From contig CAWBIM010000016.1 in assembly GCA_963788935.1 (NCBI GenBank), forward strand, positions 1 through 64,000: a stretch of 64,000 bases of DNA. The letters run 5' to 3'. The translations under genes were made by a program, and so were the position numbers. Below the pieces are notes generated by a model. That model had not been told where the DNA came from. It did no database searches and was given only the letters and a program-made list of their open reading frames with translations. Below, piece by piece: positions 62,440 through 64,000 of the stretch (within the stretch, counting starts at the first letter, position 1; every line of letters begins with the position of its first letter). The DNA is from JAOPZW01 sp963788935 (GTDB taxonomy: Bacteria; Actinomycetota; Thermoleophilia; Solirubrobacterales; Solirubrobacteraceae).

Positions 62440-64000
62440 TCAGCCCGGCGCCACGATCACGGCCGGGCCCGGCGGGTCGGCGAACAGCTGCTCGACCGCG
62501 TCGGCTCGCCGCGCGAGCGCCGCGCGCTGGTTGACGTAGCCCTTGTCGGTGATCTCGCCCGCGTCCATGTCCGGCGGCGCGGCGAGCAGCAGCAGCCGCT
62601 CGACCCGCCCGGCCGAGCCCTGGCCGGCGTTGATCGTCGCGAGCGCGGCCGCGAGGTGCGCGCGCAGGGCGGGGTCGTCGAGCGCGACGTCGGTGCCCTC
62701 GGGCGCACCGCAGACGCGCCGTGCCTCGCCCTGGTTCACCCACGCCAGCGCGGCGACGTGGTCGCGGTCGTGGCCGGCGATGACGGCGTCGGTGAGCACG
62801 CCCGCGGCCGAGATGAGCGCCGTGCGGACCTGGCCGGCGACGACCCACGTCCCGGTGACGAGCTTGAAGTTCTCCGCCAGGCGCCCGTCGAACAGCAGGC
62901 CCGCGCTCGGGTCCTCGGGATCGACGAGACGGGCGGCGTCGCCGCTGCGGTAGAAGCCCTCCGCGTCGAAGAGGGCCGCGGTCGCGGCGGCGTCGCGGTG
63001 GTAGCCGGGGGTGACGTTCGGTCCGCGCACGCGGAGCTCGAGCTTGTCGTCGATCGGCGCGAGCTTGACCGTGACGCCGGGCAGCGGGACGCCGATGCAG
63101 CCGCACCGCGCCGACGCGAAGTGGGCGGTCGTCGCGCCCGGCGCGGTCTCGGTCGAGCCCCACGACGCGGTCAGCGGGACCGGGTGGTCGGCGACGCCGT
63201 CGGCGATCGCGCGCAGGCGGTCCCAGAGGCCCTGCGGCAGCGCGGCCCCGGCGTAGAACATGAACCGCAGCCGCGAGAAGAACGTCTCGGCCAGCGCGCG
63301 GTCGGCCTCGAGGCGCGGGGCGAGCAGCGCCCAGCCGGCGGGCACGTTGAAGTAGGCGGTCGGGGCGATCTCGCGCAGCGCGGCGACCGTGCGACCGAAC
63401 AGCGCGGGGACCGGGCGGCCCGCGTCGACGTGCAGCGTGCCGCCGTAGGCGAGGACCTGGCCGAGGTTGTGGTTGGCGCCGAACGTGTGGCTCCACGGCA
63501 GCCAGTCGACGAGCACCGGCGGCTCGGTCCGCAGGAACGGCCACACCGCGCCGAGCGCCTGCTGGTTGGAGCACAGCATCCGGTGGGTCGTGATGACGCC
63601 CTTCGGCGAGCCGGTCGAGCCCGACGTGAACAGGATCTTCGCGACCGTGTCCGGGCCGACGGCCGCGAACGCGCGCTCGACGTCGCCGAGCGGTTCGGTC
63701 GCCTCGAGGTCGGCCAGCGCGAGCGTGCCGGGCGGAAGGTCGCGGGCGACGACCCGCGCCGGGACGGCGTCGGCGACCGCCTCGAGGGCCGGGCCGAACG
63801 CGGCGCCGTCGTCGGCGAACACCATCCCGGGCGTGCACCGCGCCGTGATCGCCCGGACGCGCTCGTGGTCGCGGCTGAGCAGGGAGTAGGCGGTGCTGAT
63901 CGGGACGACGGGGACGCCCGCGGTGTGGGCGCCGAGCAGCATCAGCAGGTGCTCGATCGAGTTGCCCGAGAGGATCATCAGCGGCCGCTCGGGGCCGAGG
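62440..64000 (-). CDS. AMP-dependent acyl-CoA synthetase, feruloyl-CoA synthase-like (5' end outside window)
   Basis: At least 520 residues are inside the window and the start lies beyond 64000. Visible motifs are RPLMILSGNSIEHLLMLLGAHTAGVPVVPIS, the phosphate loop KILFTSGSTGSPKGVITTHRM, SHTFGANHNLGQVLAYGGTLHVDAG, the AMP motif ASWGSTETAPG, YRSGDAARLVDPEDP and the final lysine region EITDKGYVNQRAAL. The SGNSIEH and SHTFGANHNLGQ segments are characteristic of feruloyl-CoA synthase-type enzymes, which activate hydroxycinnamates. Assignment to ferulate itself is tentative. Confidence 0.85.
   Translation of the reverse strand, partial: LGPERPLMILSGNSIEHLLMLLGAHTAGVPVVPISTAYSLLSRDHERVRAITARCTPGMVFADDGAAFGPALEAVADAVPARVVARDLPPGTLALADLEATEPLGDVERAFAAVGPDTVAKILFTSGSTGSPKGVITTHRMLCSNQQALGAVWPFLRTEPPVLVDWLPWSHTFGANHNLGQVLAYGGTLHVDAGRPVPALFGRTVAALREIAPTAYFNVPAGWALLAPRLEADRALAETFFSRLRFMFYAGAALPQGLWDRLRAIADGVADHPVPLTASWGSTETAPGATTAHFASARCGCIGVPLPGVTVKLAPIDDKLELRVRGPNVTPGYHRDAAATAALFDAEGFYRSGDAARLVDPEDPSAGLLFDGRLAENFKLVTGTWVVAGQVRTALISAAGVLTDAVIAGHDRDHVAALAWVNQGEARRVCGAPEGTDVALDDPALRAHLAAALATINAGQGSAGRVERLLLLAAPPDMDAGEITDKGYVNQRAALARRADAVEQLFADPPGPAVIVAPG

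Noticed and set aside
1..64000. CRISPR array or phage/plasmid origin
   Set aside because: No direct-repeat series with regular spacers and no integrase, replication or phage structural gene was seen.

Overview
The base composition (roughly 73% G+C), heavy use of GTG starts, and several small protein families (a DUF6458-like membrane peptide at 125-322, a Cys/Trp mini-protein at 409-681, a zinc-ribbon mini-protein at 6902-7120) suggest a high-GC actinobacterium, most probably of the Thermoleophilia/Solirubrobacterales type. This placement is inferred from family resemblance; no rRNA or other phylogenetic marker lies in the window. No complete tRNA, rRNA, CRISPR array, phage module or intact insertion sequence was found.

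Layout. 1-11.2 kb is a stress and respiration region: an oxidoreductase fragment at the edge, small membrane proteins, an MFS transporter with an unusual coiled-coil tail, an MscS channel, a YflT-like protein, a YpfJ-type metallopeptidase, an HdeD protein, and a quinol-type nitric oxide reductase with an overlapping membrane partner. 11.5-15.4 kb holds an acyl-CoA dehydrogenase facing a SufR-like regulator, then a GAF/winged-helix regulator.

15.5-36.3 kb is the most interesting part: a catabolic island for a nitrogenous compound. A GntR/FCD repressor is divergent from a class III aminotransferase and a gamma-glutamyltransferase. A PucR regulator is divergent from hyuA-hyuB (ATP-dependent hydantoinase/oxoprolinase), then a sarcosine/dimethylglycine dehydrogenase-like flavoprotein, a serine/threonine dehydratase, an NCS1 permease, a lactonase-like MBL hydrolase, an aldehyde dehydrogenase, alanine dehydrogenase and a cyclase-family hydrolase, closed by an amidohydrolase/IclR pair. 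Three promoters in this island carry the same architecture (GGATCC, 15 bases, GGATCC around a TTGAC -35), and paired GGATCC sites also sit in front of the gntR gene, which points to one regulon. The gene set fits uptake and stepwise degradation of a hydantoin-like, N-methylated compound (a creatinine or N-methylhydantoin type of route), but the substrate is inferred.

36.4-42 kb has a LOG-family protein, a VOC protein, an orotate-type phosphoribosyltransferase and a large LuxR-type ATPase regulator. 42-46.5 kb is a catechol ortho-cleavage cluster (catB, catC, catA) with a salicylate-hydroxylase-like monooxygenase and a divergent LysR regulator. 46.6-57 kb holds a GMC oxidoreductase, a cytochrome c/beta-propeller protein with a DUF6529-like membrane protein, a GT39-like glycosyltransferase, a methyltransferase, a second VOC protein, NTF2-like proteins and a secreted beta-helix protein. 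57-64 kb has an Old Yellow Enzyme-type flavoprotein, a siderophore-interacting protein behind an iron-box-like palindrome, an ABC exporter and a feruloyl-CoA-synthase-like ligase cut by the window edge.

About twenty otherwise well-conserved genes need a one-base correction to read through (often in G or C runs). That density suggests uncorrected sequencing indels rather than mass gene decay, and genes labelled frameshifted below should be read with this in mind. True remnants also seem present: a 30-residue ArsC start, a STAS fragment and half of an NTF2 protein.
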